Assembly: GCA_900542015.1 (NCBI GenBank) | Contig: UQLY01000002.1 | Coordinates: 1 to 64,000, forward strand | Origin: an uncultured Lachnospiraceae bacterium | Lineage (GTDB): Bacteria; Bacillota; Clostridia; Lachnospirales; Lachnospiraceae | Direction: 5' to 3' | DNA: 64,000 nucleotides | Part shown: piece by piece, positions 43,612 through 53,193 of the stretch | Layout: every line of letters begins with the position of its first letter | Position numbering within the stretch: position 1 is the first letter of the stretch | Translations under genes and position numbers: made by a program | Notes under the pieces: generated by a model | What the model was told of the DNA's origin: nothing | Databases searched by the model: none | What the model saw: only the letters and a program-made list of their open reading frames with translations

Positions 43612-43983
43612 TTATAGTTTTTCCAGCTCGCTTTCTTCAAAGTAGGCTCTGATTCTGGCAAGAAGGCTGAATTTACCAATGGGCTTCAATATGTATCCGC
43701 AAGGGTCCAGCTTGAGGCATTCGGAAATCTTATTACTGTCCGAAACTCCGGTCAGGAAAAATACCGGCAGATCCTTCAGGTTTTCATCTCCGCGTATAAT
43801 CTCCAGCGTCTCTTTTCCGTTCATCCCCAGCATCAGATCCGGCTTCTGTTCCCGCAGGCTTGCAAGCGCATCCTCTCCGCTGCTTACCATCGTCACGCGG
43901 TAAGCGTCCCTCAAAAAAGAATACAGCAACTGCAGCATATTCTGATCATCATCCACTACAAGAATTTTCTTCTGCGTCTCCAT
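43612..43983 (-). CDS. Single-domain receiver protein lacking the phospho-acceptor aspartate
   Basis: 123 aa from ATG 43983, with GGAGG eight bases before. The receiver fold is complete at both ends: acidic pocket LVVDDDQNM, Thr in FFLTGVSD and Lys in YILKPIG. Where LLDxMMPGMNG is expected the sequence reads KPDLMLGMNGKETLE. The strand end and loop with the conserved Asp are missing by an apparent in-frame deletion of about six or seven codons. It is therefore a pseudo-receiver or a degrading gene. The neighbouring hybrid kinase on the other strand has intact receiver and Hpt domains. Confidence 0.85.
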   Translation of the reverse strand: METQKKILVVDDDQNMLQLLYSFLRDAYRVTMVSSGEDALASLREQKPDLMLGMNGKETLEIIRGDENLKDLPVFFLTGVSDSNKISECLKLDPCGYILKPIGKFSLLARIRAYFEESELEKL

Positions 43984-44042
43984 ACGAATCCCCTCCGGCA
44001 ATCAAAGCATAGACCTATTGTATCACAGTTTTTATTTCCTTT

Positions 44043-45254
44043 TCAATTCAAAGCACGCAAAATTTTCGTAATTTCCTGCGCCCTCCGTTCCCATGTATGA
44101 CAGCGCATCGCCGCCTCAAAACCCGCGTCGGCGATTTCCTGCATTTTTCCTTCGTCCCGCAGCAATTCCTCCGCCAAAACGGGAAGTTGATCCAAGTCTT
44201 TCAGGGAATAAACAGCCGCGTTCTCCTTTTGCCTTAAAAAACCGTCCAGATAGACCGAACTGTCCGTCAGAGCCACCGCTCCGTTTAACATAGAGTTAAA
44301 TATCCGGTCGTGCGCCCCATCCTTAAACCAGGGCATCACATTCAAAGAAAGCTTTCCGTCTCCGATCCTTTGCAGACAGCCGAGCGAATCCAGCGTGCCG
44401 CCGATCTTAAGATTTTCCTTTCGGGCGCATACAAGATTCTCCCACCCGTTGCCGAAAACATGGACCGGATACCCCGCTTCCGCAAGAATGCGTACCGCTT
44501 CTCCCCGAAAATAAAAACGGATATACATATCCAAAAAGATCATATTGCCCAGGGTCTCCCGGATTTCCTCATGAGTAGCTTCGGGAATCTCCCTAATCAG
44601 ATGCTCCTTTGCCACATCTTCCAGCAATTTGTCCGGATACGCCTTCAGCTCGTCCAGAATCCCCATATAAAACTGCGTGTATTCCTCTCCGGCGCGGTCT
44701 ATGTAGACGTTGAAATTTTCCGGCGGAACATAATTTCCCGTAAACACAATATCCATGGAGCGCTCCCTGATGGGCTTATAATCGCCCGCCGGAAACAGGG
44801 AGGTCCCTGCGAGGGGCAGAAACGGTCCTCTTTCCACCTCGGGAAAATATTCTTCCATATATTTCTCGTGATTGCGGTCAATGCTGATATGGAGATATCT
44901 TTTGGGCAGCATATGATCCAAAAAACGATGGTAATAAAAAGGATGGTCCACGACAATATTGATACAGGGAATGTCAAAGGCGTCCCAGATATACTCGCCC
45001 TTCTCCTTATCATATACGATCTCGCCTTCCCCGCACAAGCCATGATAATTGAAGGTCACAACCGCCGTTTCTCCCTTTCGGATAAACCGAAGCAGCCCGC
45101 TTACGCTTTCCGCTTCCTTTTGATAATCATAAAAAAAGGTCTTATAGCCCTCTTTCAAAAAAGTCTTTTCCATCTGCCGCGAAAAATAAGCCGTCGTCTC
45201 GATATCCCCCTGAAACATAATGATCCGTCTGATTTTTCCGCACGTCTCTTCCAT
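44043..45254 (-). CDS. CgeB-like glycosyltransferase (GT-B type)
   Basis: 403 aa, cytoplasmic, with the layout of the CgeB/DUF3880 plus Glyco_trans_1_2 proteins. The N-terminal half has a Rossmann-type domain with VVDHPFYYHRFLDHMLPK. The C-terminal half has YPVHVFGNGWEN, then KLSLNVMPWFKDGAHDRIFN and the acidic/small motif near MLNGAVALTDSS. The ATG overlaps the stop of the upstream membrane protein gene as TAATG, so both are translated together. Acceptor and sugar donor unknown; surface polysaccharide is likely. Confidence 0.8.
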   Translation of the reverse strand: MEETCGKIRRIIMFQGDIETTAYFSRQMEKTFLKEGYKTFFYDYQKEAESVSGLLRFIRKGETAVVTFNYHGLCGEGEIVYDKEKGEYIWDAFDIPCINIVVDHPFYYHRFLDHMLPKRYLHISIDRNHEKYMEEYFPEVERGPFLPLAGTSLFPAGDYKPIRERSMDIVFTGNYVPPENFNVYIDRAGEEYTQFYMGILDELKAYPDKLLEDVAKEHLIREIPEATHEEIRETLGNMIFLDMYIRFYFRGEAVRILAEAGYPVHVFGNGWENLVCARKENLKIGGTLDSLGCLQRIGDGKLSLNVMPWFKDGAHDRIFNSMLNGAVALTDSSVYLDGFLRQKENAAVYSLKDLDQLPVLAEELLRDEGKMQEIADAGFEAAMRCHTWERRAQEITKILRALN

Positions 45255-46837
45255 TATTGCTCCTCCGAAAACAGATACATGCCTTCGCCCTCATAAATCA
45301 CGTAATATTCGTCTTCGTAAACCTTAACCGCATCCTGCATAACGGTAATATCGCCGTTAAACAACGCCGGTTCCTCGGTAACCGCCAACAGCAGGAACGT
45401 TTTTCCCGTATGGTAGCCTTCCTGATAATAATACTTGGGAGTCAGCCACTCATAAGGCGCGGATACGCCGTCCTTCCCGCCCAGGTTGCCGACTTCAATA
45501 TCCCCGTTGGACAGATACTCGGTCACGCTGGCATTCCAAAAAGTCGCGTAGCCGAAGGTGTACTCGTTTTCTTCGAGAAACTCCATATAGCCGTAGCGTT
45601 TCTCACAATCGTTATACTTGGTATCCTGCCAGAGCTCCCCGTACAAAGAGGCAAGCACCGCTAAAACGGCAAGAAGCGTCAGCACGGGCTTGATAAACTC
45701 CGTCTTTTCCTTTGCCTTTTGCAGATAAATCCCCACCAGGATCACAGCAATCACATAAACCGGAAGCCAGTAGCGGTATTGCTGTAGCACGTCCGTAAAT
45801 ACCAGCATGTACCAGTTGATCAGAAAAAGCGCATAGAAATAATATAAAAACAACCGTTGTTTATCATCCAGGATTTCGTATCTGTGCTTCGTCAGATAAA
45901 CCACCGCATAGACCACAAATATAAAAAAGGCGAATTTTACCACATTGACAATTCCGAGAGGCGTTACCGCCGCCGTTTCCCGATAGCCGAAAAGCTCCAG
46001 CATCAGTTTGACGGAAGTCATAAAACGGTCCGGCACTTCCGACAACGGCACAAACGCAACCGCCTGCGTATCAAAGGTATAATGCGCCGCCAGGACGAAT
46101 TTGTTGATCAAAAACCCGATTCCCGCAAAGACTAGCATCCCGCCGGAAAGCACAAGTTTTGAAAACAGGTTTTTCCCTCTTTCCGCCTTATCGTCAAAGC
46201 CATAGGAAAAGCACACCGCAGCAAGCAGCGGCAGATAAAGGCTTGCCAGATAGCGCAGCCCGGAAAGTCCCAAAATCAGCGCCGCAATCCATAAAACGCC
46301 TGCCCTCAGCAGATTATATGCCTTTTTCTCCGAAGGCTTTCTGTGGAAAAATTTTAACACCAGATAGGTGCAGATAACCTGGGACGTATAAAAATTGCCC
46401 AGCAAAAGCATATCCAGATATTCGTTGGAAAGAGGCGCGACAAGCAGAGCCATGGCAAGATAAAGATACGCGCCCTTCAATCCGAATTCCTTCGCCGTAA
46501 AATAAAACACAACGGCTAAGAGCACGTCAAAAATAATCAGAGAGATCAGCTTAACCGTGCCGTAATCGGAAAAAATCCAAAACAACGGCGTCATAATAAG
46601 CTGCGTATAAACAACCCGGATCTCGGTGGAATAAAACCAGTTGGAAGACAAAATCCCCCCTTCCTCGGAGAGGAGCTTGGACAAAATAACCTCCGCCGAC
46701 ATATCCGAGTGCATCAGGTTGTCCGGGTACACTGCAAAAAACAATACAGAAGCGGCAAGCGTCACAAAAGCAAGCGCCATGGCTCCGTATTGGCACAAGG
46801 AAGATTTATTTTTTAATTTCTCTTTTAAAAATCCCAT
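45254..46837 (-). CDS. Polytopic membrane protein, GT-C glycosyltransferase-like
   Basis: 527 aa with about ten membrane helices and a C-terminal soluble part of about 120 residues. The first extracytoplasmic loop has YPDNLMHSDMSAEVI, with acidic residues where GT-C enzymes carry their catalytic Asp. It is coupled to the CgeB-like glycosyltransferase by a TAATG overlap, suggesting a joint role in building or decorating a surface glycan. It is divergent from the 1044-aa membrane protein gene. Confidence 0.65.
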   Translation of the reverse strand: MGFLKEKLKNKSSLCQYGAMALAFVTLAASVLFFAVYPDNLMHSDMSAEVILSKLLSEEGGILSSNWFYSTEIRVVYTQLIMTPLFWIFSDYGTVKLISLIIFDVLLAVVFYFTAKEFGLKGAYLYLAMALLVAPLSNEYLDMLLLGNFYTSQVICTYLVLKFFHRKPSEKKAYNLLRAGVLWIAALILGLSGLRYLASLYLPLLAAVCFSYGFDDKAERGKNLFSKLVLSGGMLVFAGIGFLINKFVLAAHYTFDTQAVAFVPLSEVPDRFMTSVKLMLELFGYRETAAVTPLGIVNVVKFAFFIFVVYAVVYLTKHRYEILDDKQRLFLYYFYALFLINWYMLVFTDVLQQYRYWLPVYVIAVILVGIYLQKAKEKTEFIKPVLTLLAVLAVLASLYGELWQDTKYNDCEKRYGYMEFLEENEYTFGYATFWNASVTEYLSNGDIEVGNLGGKDGVSAPYEWLTPKYYYQEGYHTGKTFLLLAVTEEPALFNGDITVMQDAVKVYEDEYYVIYEGEGMYLFSEEQ

Positions 46838-47050
46838 TTTTTCATCCTTCCAACGGTATTTTCTACCTAATTATCATGTTAGCTTTTTCTATATTCTTTG
46901 TCAAGAAAACCCGGCGCGGGGTCCTGTATCCCGTTCAAATTTATTTTTTATCTATATTTTTTTATTCAAACGCTCTATAATATTCCTATAGCAGACTGCA
47001 AAATCAGCGTTCTGCGATATAAGAGTCCATTCAAGAGACAGGAGATATAC

Positions 47051-50000
47051 ATGATCATCTTATTGCTACTGATTTGCGCTGCCGCGCTGGCAGTTTACAA
47101 ATTGCTTCCGGTTTTTAGCGGAGGACACCAGACCTTTACCGATATTATAATAGAAAATGTTTCCGCAAGCGGTTATAACAAGTCCGGCGAGCTGCAGCTT
47201 TTCTGGCTGATGCTTGCCGCAGGCTCCCTGCTTCTGCTGGGCGCGCTCGCCCTGCAGTCCCGTCTGTCGGCTTCCCCGAAAGGGCGGACGCCGTCGGCTG
47301 CGAAGGCGGCATCTGCCAATCGGCGGCTGTCATCGCCTGCAAAACCTTTATCTTCCCATCGGCGGTTTTCGGCGGCGGCAAGGGCATCAGCTTCCGCCCC
47401 AAATATTACAAACCTTCGGGACTATCGGTTTCCGCTGTACGGCGGTATGCTTTTGGTTCCGTTTTTCGTATATCTTATCGCCTTCGGTCAGTTCAGCGTC
47501 CCGCTGTTTGCAGGCGCCGTTATCTTTATTCTCTGTTATGCTTTGCTTCCCGGCTGCCGCAGCCTGACCGGACAGATCCTTCTGACTTATGCGCTGACCT
47601 ATTATGCATGTATGTCTCTGCTTACCGTTTTCGTGCAGCTTACGGGGACGGACCGCACGTTTTCGTCCGCCTTTTTATACATCATAACGCTTGCTGCGGG
47701 ATCTTTTCTATCCGCAATCCAGATCGTCCGTTACCGGCGCAATCCCGAGACGGCTTTCGGCAGACGGGCGCTTCTCGTCCTGCAATGTCTGCTGCCCGGT
47801 CTTTTGACCCTCTGGCTGGTTGACGATTATTTCTATCAGGGAGAATTGATCCATGTCCCTTACGCTGTGGGATATACCGTATTCTTCGCGCTGTTAATCG
47901 GCATTTGCCTGATTCTGCTGATCCGGCAAGCCGTCAGATTTTGGAACAAAAACGAAAAATATATTATAGGCGCGGTCACGCCGATATTGATCTTTATCTA
48001 TCACTCTTTTTCGGCTGCGCCCATGTATGCCCAGCCGGACCAGCACCATCACGGCGAACAGATGATTCCCTGGAACCAGGTCTTTGTACACGGTCAGTCC
48101 CTGTATGACGAATATACGCCGGTTTCGGGTCTCTTTCCCTTTGTCAACGGATTCTTCCAGCATATATTTTTAGACGGCACCGTCACGGATTATTCCCCTG
48201 CGATTTCTATAACAGTCGTTATATTCTGTATCATTACCATGTACCTGATTTACCGGCACGTGGGCGGCGGTTATACCACGGCTTTTGCCGTTCTCTTTGC
48301 TTTGCCAAGCTACAACAGGCAGTACATGGTGCTTCCCATCCTGCTGCTGTTGACGCTGCCCGGCTTGCTGCAGAAAAAAAATCTCTGGCTACAGACATGG
48401 ATTTTTTCCTGTTTCCTGGGCGGACTGTATTATCCCCTTTACGGAGCCGGGGTTTTAGCCGGCACTTTGCCTTTAGGTATTTATCAGATTGTTACTTATG
48501 TCAAAAGCGGCTTATTAAAAAAAGACTGCAAAAAAGTATCTTTTTATGTAACATGGGTTATTTTAATTTTGGTTGTCACCTGGAATCTTCCCTTACTTGT
48601 GCGAATGTTAAAACATACTTTAACTTATTCTTCCCAGACGGTCCTTGCCGACGGCATTCCCTTGCTGGGACAGACGGCTCCCGATTCCTTCCTGCCCTTT
48701 CTCTCCTCCCATGGCATATTGCGTAACGCATGTTACATTTCTTTTCGTTTCCTGCTGCCCATGGCTGGCATCTGGATCTTTGTCTGGCTGATTTACCATG
48801 CCCTCTGCAGCCGCAGGGATAAACGCAAAGATTTTAAACCGGCTTTGATCTTGAGCTCCGGCGCCATTACTTTGATGATATCCTATACCTATACGCTGGT
48901 CCGTGCGGACACCGATAAAATTCTTTCCCGCACGGCTATGGTACTGATTGCGGTCGCCTGCATGTTTTTACCGGTTATGCTGATCCATTACGGGAAATCC
49001 CTTTTGAAGCATTCCACGCTTGCCCTGGTCATAGGCGCCCTCGTGTCGCTTCCCATGGCGATTTATATGCAGACCTCCTGGAGTAAATTTCCCGATATGT
49101 GGGTCTACCCCGACGGCGAAAGTCAGCTCGTCATGGACGACGCTTCCAAACTGTATTCTTATTACGAAGTGCCGGAGACATTTTTAAAATCCGAAGATAC
49201 AGGACTTTCCGAAACTTATCAGGCTCTGCTTGGCAGAGGTTTTATGGTTGCCGACCAAATTCATTATATTGAAGACTATGCCGACGTCATCGAAAAATGT
49301 GAAGCTGTCTCCGACGACGTTGCCTATATGGCGTTTGACGGACAGGGCTTCTATGACTATCTGGGAGTAAAATGTTCCGCTACAGGCTATATTCCCGCCG
49401 CGCGCAGCTACGAGGCGCAAAAGGAGATCTGGGACGCTGCCCGTGAAAATCTGCCGGTGGTCTTTTACCTGCAGCCCCAGAGCAGTTATTATATCTTCCG
49501 GTTCATGCTGGAAGAAGGCTATGTCTATTGTGCAAATGACAACGCCTTCTATCCGCCCGGGCTGTACGCCGCCCTGTATGGCGCTTCCGGCGACAACTAC
49601 CGCACCGATGCTTCCGGCGACGATTACCGCACAGACGCGCCCGGCGATGATTACCGCGAAAACGCTCCCGCCACCGACTTCGGACGAAGCGCCGCTTCCT
49701 TCGGCGCTTCCATGGATACCCTGCAGGAGCTGTTTATCGGGGATCGGACCGTCAGCCTCTCCGCCGGGAATCTGCCCGACCGCTTTGACGGCACGGACTA
49801 TGATTTCCTGTATCTGGAGCTTGGTAAAGAGCTGTCCCCTTCGGAATCTTCTCCTTTGGAATCTCTTCCTTCACAAGCCAATCTGACTATTGCCTGGACC
49901 GATACCGAAGGGAATACCTTTGAAAACAGCTATGTAAACTGCACGATCACGGACGATCGCAGGCTGTTGATCCCCATGGGCATGAACGCCTGCTGGCTTC

Positions 50001-50185
50001 TTTCACAAATTGACGATTTTAAACTGACTATCTCGATCCCCGGCAGCGGAGCCGCCGATGCCGCTAATACCTCCGGCAGCGAAGATATTCTTTATGAAAC
50101 CACATATAAAAGGCTGAAAACCTCCGAAGAGGATTCAGCCTTCATCAAAGAGCTTTCGCTTATGCAGTTGAATATTCACCGGTAA
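47051..50185 (+). CDS. Large polytopic membrane protein with repeat-containing C-terminal domain
   Basis: 1044 aa from ATG 47051, six bases after AGGAG. An N-terminal membrane helix is followed by another and a Ser/Ala/Arg-rich low-complexity loop (about 75-120). About a dozen membrane helices (to about 665) follow, then a large extracytoplasmic domain. AQPDQHHHGEQMIPWNQ, early in the first big loop, may be a GT-C active-site region. The C-terminal part has tandem 9-residue repeats (ASGDDYRTD type, about 845-880). It is probably involved in surface glycan assembly, like the divergent GT-C gene. Its stop is directly adjacent to that of arcC. Confidence 0.6.
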   Translation: MIILLLLICAAALAVYKLLPVFSGGHQTFTDIIIENVSASGYNKSGELQLFWLMLAAGSLLLLGALALQSRLSASPKGRTPSAAKAASANRRLSSPAKPLSSHRRFSAAARASASAPNITNLRDYRFPLYGGMLLVPFFVYLIAFGQFSVPLFAGAVIFILCYALLPGCRSLTGQILLTYALTYYACMSLLTVFVQLTGTDRTFSSAFLYIITLAAGSFLSAIQIVRYRRNPETAFGRRALLVLQCLLPGLLTLWLVDDYFYQGELIHVPYAVGYTVFFALLIGICLILLIRQAVRFWNKNEKYIIGAVTPILIFIYHSFSAAPMYAQPDQHHHGEQMIPWNQVFVHGQSLYDEYTPVSGLFPFVNGFFQHIFLDGTVTDYSPAISITVVIFCIITMYLIYRHVGGGYTTAFAVLFALPSYNRQYMVLPILLLLTLPGLLQKKNLWLQTWIFSCFLGGLYYPLYGAGVLAGTLPLGIYQIVTYVKSGLLKKDCKKVSFYVTWVILILVVTWNLPLLVRMLKHTLTYSSQTVLADGIPLLGQTAPDSFLPFLSSHGILRNACYISFRFLLPMAGIWIFVWLIYHALCSRRDKRKDFKPALILSSGAITLMISYTYTLVRADTDKILSRTAMVLIAVACMFLPVMLIHYGKSLLKHSTLALVIGALVSLPMAIYMQTSWSKFPDMWVYPDGESQLVMDDASKLYSYYEVPETFLKSEDTGLSETYQALLGRGFMVADQIHYIEDYADVIEKCEAVSDDVAYMAFDGQGFYDYLGVKCSATGYIPAARSYEAQKEIWDAARENLPVVFYLQPQSSYYIFRFMLEEGYVYCANDNAFYPPGLYAALYGASGDNYRTDASGDDYRTDAPGDDYRENAPATDFGRSAASFGASMDTLQELFIGDRTVSLSAGNLPDRFDGTDYDFLYLELGKELSPSESSPLESLPSQANLTIAWTDTEGNTFENSYVNCTITDDRRLLIPMGMNACWLLSQIDDFKLTISIPGSGAADAANTSGSEDILYETTYKRLKTSEEDSAFIKELSLMQLNIHR
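49583..49690 (+). repeat. 27-bp coding tandem repeats
   Basis: Three units of 27 bases (49583-49609, 49610-49636, 49637-49663) and a degenerate fourth encode ASGDNYRTD, ASGDDYRTD, APGDDYREN and APATDFGRS. They lie in a hydrophilic loop of the 1044-aa membrane protein. In-frame repeat units like this can change number by slippage without breaking the gene. Confidence 0.8.
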
Positions 50186-51121
50186 TTAAGCCGTAATCAA
50201 CGTACCGGTCTTTCCTTTGATCGCGTCCGCCGTCTTTTGAATGGAAGTGATCAGCACGCTTCCCGTGGGCACTTTCTCCAAATACGCGATCGCCGCCTCA
50301 ATCTTCGGAAGCATATCGCCCTCTCCGAACTGCCCCTCGGCGATGTATTCTTTCGCCTGCGCCACGTTCATTGCAGGAATAGCTTCCTGATTTTCTTTTT
50401 CAAAATTCTTGTATACCTGCTCTACGCCGGTTAAAATGATCAACTGATCCGATTTCAGATCGGAAGCGAGCTTTCCGGCGATGCAGTCCTTTTCAATAAC
50501 CGCGGAAGCGCCTTTTAACGCATGTTTCTGCTCGATGACGGGAATCCCGCCGCCGCCGCAGGCAATGACCACTTGATCCGCGTCAGCCAACGTCTTGATC
50601 GCCTCAATCTCCACGATATCGATGGGCTTCGGAGCCGCCACAATACGGCGAAATCCTTTTCCCGGCTCTTCCTTGACATAATTGCCTTTCTTTACCTCTA
50701 CTTCCGCATCTTCAGCGCTCATATAGCGTCCGATCAGCTTCTGGGGTTCATAAAACGCCTCGTCGTAAGGGTCAACAGTTACCTGGGTCAGAATGGTGCT
50801 GACGGGCTTTGCAATCCCTCTGCTAAGCAGCTCCGCCCGCAGGGAATTTTGAATATCATAACCCACATAGCCCTGGCTCATCGCCGAGCAGACGCACATA
50901 GGCGCGGGGCTGTAATCAATATAAATCCGTCGAAGCTCGGTCATCGCCTTGTGAATCATGGATACCTGGGGACCGTTGCTGTGCGTAATCGTAAGCTGAT
51001 AATCCGCCTCCACCAGATCGGCAAGCGCCTTCGCCGTATCCTTAACGGCGTCCCACTGTTCGGAAATCGTATATCCCAACGCTTCGTGTCCCAAAGAAAC
51101 TACAACTCTTTTTTTGCTCAT
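50186..51121 (-). CDS. arcC: Carbamate kinase
   Basis: Makes ATP from carbamoyl phosphate, or the reverse, in the cytoplasm. 311 aa from ATG 51121. Amino-acid-kinase family motifs are SLGHEALGY, THSNGPQVSMIHKA, ACGGGGIPV and the EKDCIAGKLASDLKSDQLII segment typical of ArcC. No arginine deiminase or ornithine transcarbamylase gene is adjacent, so it may serve another carbamoyl-phosphate source such as purine or agmatine breakdown. The ribosome binding site is weak (TTGGGTAACG). Confidence 0.93.
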   Translation of the reverse strand: MSKKRVVVSLGHEALGYTISEQWDAVKDTAKALADLVEADYQLTITHSNGPQVSMIHKAMTELRRIYIDYSPAPMCVCSAMSQGYVGYDIQNSLRAELLSRGIAKPVSTILTQVTVDPYDEAFYEPQKLIGRYMSAEDAEVEVKKGNYVKEEPGKGFRRIVAAPKPIDIVEIEAIKTLADADQVVIACGGGGIPVIEQKHALKGASAVIEKDCIAGKLASDLKSDQLIILTGVEQVYKNFEKENQEAIPAMNVAQAKEYIAEGQFGEGDMLPKIEAAIAYLEKVPTGSVLITSIQKTADAIKGKTGTLITA

Positions 51122-51277
51122 ATCGTTACCCAACTTTCTGTATTTTATCTGTCCTATCTTAAACCGGATGCTTCTGTCCGGTCCTGTCCGCATCATGAGG
51201 ATACATCAAGTATAGCAAATCGCAGGGAAATCCGCAACTATCGTCTGCCATCCAAAACATGATATCCGGACAAGACA

Positions 51278-51925
51278 TCAGGATAGTCTGCTCCTCATTT
51301 TTCTTAACAACATCTCTACCTGCTCATCTGTTACCGGTGCATTTCTCTCCTCCTCATAGATACGCTTTCCCTCGTCCATGAATGCCCTGTTGTCTCTAAT
51401 CATTTGAAAGCATTCCCGTCTTTTTGCCGGATCGGGAACCAGATCTTCCAGCATATCCTTCAGATTTTTTACAATCAGATCCGGAAACGCGATTCGTCCC
51501 ATACTTCCCTCCCTGAAGACTCCATCGTTACTTTTCAGAAATGGGATCTTAAAATGTCCGGCATATATCGCCGATACAATTTCTCCCTTATGCTGTTCAT
51601 GCGGCTCATCAGCCAAACCGGTTTCAAACCGGCTATCACAATCAATTAACTGTTTTTCCAAAAACCTCTGATCTTGTGGATCAATATCACTGTGATCAAT
51701 TACTATAATCTTTCCCGATCTTTTATATCCCAAAAACTTGTCGGAAATAACCTGAAAGCTTTCATTTCTTTTAAAATTCAAAATTTCTTTTTCAACTACA
51801 TCTGCCACTATGAGTTTATGATATTTATCAATTAAGGTTCCGTCTAAATTTGATAAAACCGCATCCACCCAAATATCCGTATCGCAAATCGGATACTGAG
51901 CCAATTCAATTCCATGATATATCAT
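51278..51925 (-). CDS. PIN-like nuclease domain protein
   Basis: 215 aa. The PIN-type pattern is an early Asp pair in ICDTDIWVDAVLS (D15/D17), acidic residues in ADVVEKEILNF, a middle GEIVSAIYAGHF and a late LKSNDGVF. These are positions expected to bind metal in an RNase-like active site. The C-terminal 60 residues are helical and charged. It overlaps the end of the ImmA/IrrE gene by 20 bases, so the two are translationally linked. The likely role is the effector of a three-gene regulated module. Confidence 0.65.
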   Translation of the reverse strand: MIYHGIELAQYPICDTDIWVDAVLSNLDGTLIDKYHKLIVADVVEKEILNFKRNESFQVISDKFLGYKRSGKIIVIDHSDIDPQDQRFLEKQLIDCDSRFETGLADEPHEQHKGEIVSAIYAGHFKIPFLKSNDGVFREGSMGRIAFPDLIVKNLKDMLEDLVPDPAKRRECFQMIRDNRAFMDEGKRIYEEERNAPVTDEQVEMLLRKMRSRLS

Positions 51926-52682
51926 TCCCTAACCCATCTATGACTTTTAAAAGTTCATAAGCCTTTTCTTTGGATATTCTCTTCTCTCTGACATTAAATT
52001 CTATATCATTCATAAAAGAGTCCGGTATATAAATATCATTCGTGGCGTTAATTAACCGTAAATCTCCCTGTACGGACAGTGTTTTCTTTTTCAGTTTTTC
52101 CCTCTGATCAGGATGATCCTTTGCAATCGCAAAGCGATTCTGCAAAGTTTTTTTATACATAGGATAGATTTGTAATATTCTGAGCAGCATTGCCGAATAC
52201 TCGACCCTAAAATGGTTCTGCATCCGTATAATATCCTCATGACTCAAATATGCAAGAGAAATATTTCCGCTTTCAATATATTCCTTAACAAGATTTTCCG
52301 GCATTAAAATAAGTCCCGCAAACATATCCGCCTTATATTCAATGGGATCGCGTTTGCCGGAATCAACATAACTGATCCCGCTCCCTTCTCCGGTATAAAT
52401 ATGATAGCACTCATGCCAGCACGACATATATTGCCTGCCGAGATTTTGCCTGCTGTTAATGTAAATACAATCATAAGGTTCCTTATGAATTGTAAAACCG
52501 CTCAAAGCCGTATTTTCTTCAATTGCCGGAAACCTTAATAACAAAAAGCCCAATTGCTCTATCATTTTGAATGTATCTTTTATCACTTCTTTTTCACTGA
52601 TAAAAGTTCTTCTAAATTTCAGAGCAATTGGGTAAACCTCTTCATACAGCTTGGCTTTTTCCTGTTCTGTCAAATTCTCCAA
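51906..52682 (-). CDS. ImmA/IrrE-family metallopeptidase
   Basis: 258 aa starting at TTG 52682. The zinc peptidase motif HExxH is present as H90-E91-x2-H94 in CWHECYHIYTG, with a downstream acidic EYKADMFAGLILMP as third ligand region. These peptidases typically cut a partner XRE repressor to release a stress or mobile-element response. An XRE regulator gene is 14 bp upstream and a PIN-like gene overlaps downstream. Confidence 0.88.
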   Translation of the reverse strand: MENLTEQEKAKLYEEVYPIALKFRRTFISEKEVIKDTFKMIEQLGFLLLRFPAIEENTALSGFTIHKEPYDCIYINSRQNLGRQYMSCWHECYHIYTGEGSGISYVDSGKRDPIEYKADMFAGLILMPENLVKEYIESGNISLAYLSHEDIIRMQNHFRVEYSAMLLRILQIYPMYKKTLQNRFAIAKDHPDQREKLKKKTLSVQGDLRLINATNDIYIPDSFMNDIEFNVREKRISKEKAYELLKVIDGLGNDISWN

Positions 52683-52696
52683 AATACACCGCCTTA

Positions 52697-53077
52697 CTAT
52701 TTTACTCCGATTTTCTTCTGCATAATCATCTCATTAAAAAGCATATTCGCCATATCAAATGTGGCTTGAACACCGGAGCCGCTATCTCCCGTACGGTAAT
52801 TTGCAGCCTTCTCATCATCTATATATTCGGCAAGCAATTCTTCGGAGGATAACCCCAATATACTGCCGCATATTTTATATATTTCGGGTGAAAAACTACG
52901 TTCTCCCGCTTCAATGTCTGCCAGCATCTTTTCGTCAATTCCATATTCAGCTGCAAACTCCGGAATGCCTGATCCTTCCTTTTCTCTCTTATCCCGTACC
53001 ATTTTACTTAATTCATAACTAGTATATACAGGACGGCGGTTATCTGATTTTTTAACAAATTCGTAAATATCTGCCAT
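52697..53077 (-). CDS. XRE-family transcriptional regulator
   Basis: 126 aa. A helix-turn-helix of XRE type occupies about 20-85 (SYELSKMVRDKREKEG, then IPEFAAEYGIDEKMLADIEAG). A flexible C-terminal tail could be the cleavage target of the adjacent ImmA/IrrE peptidase. ATG after GGAGGG. It is the first gene of the XRE - ImmA - PIN operon and probably represses it from an inverted repeat upstream. Confidence 0.88.
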   Translation of the reverse strand: MADIYEFVKKSDNRRPVYTSYELSKMVRDKREKEGSGIPEFAAEYGIDEKMLADIEAGERSFSPEIYKICGSILGLSSEELLAEYIDDEKAANYRTGDSGSGVQATFDMANMLFNEMIMQKKIGVK

Positions 53078-53099
53078 ATCAATCCCTCCGTTTCTTATA

Positions 53100-53150
53100 C
53101 TATAATTTCTTAAGCTTACTAATATTATAGCATTTTTATGGATTTTGCAA
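53100..53150 (-). promoter_or_regulatory. Promoter and candidate operator of the XRE-ImmA-PIN operon
   Basis: TATAAT (53124-53129) stands 15 bases from TTGCAA (53145-53150) on the minus strand, a short spacer. The inverted repeat CTATAAT (53100-53106) and ATTATAG (53124-53130) overlaps the -10 element and could be the binding site of the XRE repressor. Confidence 0.5.
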
Positions 53151-53193
53151 CAGATTTATCACAAATTTTCCATATATTTTTGTGCAATTTTTC

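Noticed and set aside
50186..51121. Arginine deiminase pathway cluster around the carbamate kinase
   Set aside because: No arcA, arcB or antiporter gene is adjacent, so the gene stands alone.
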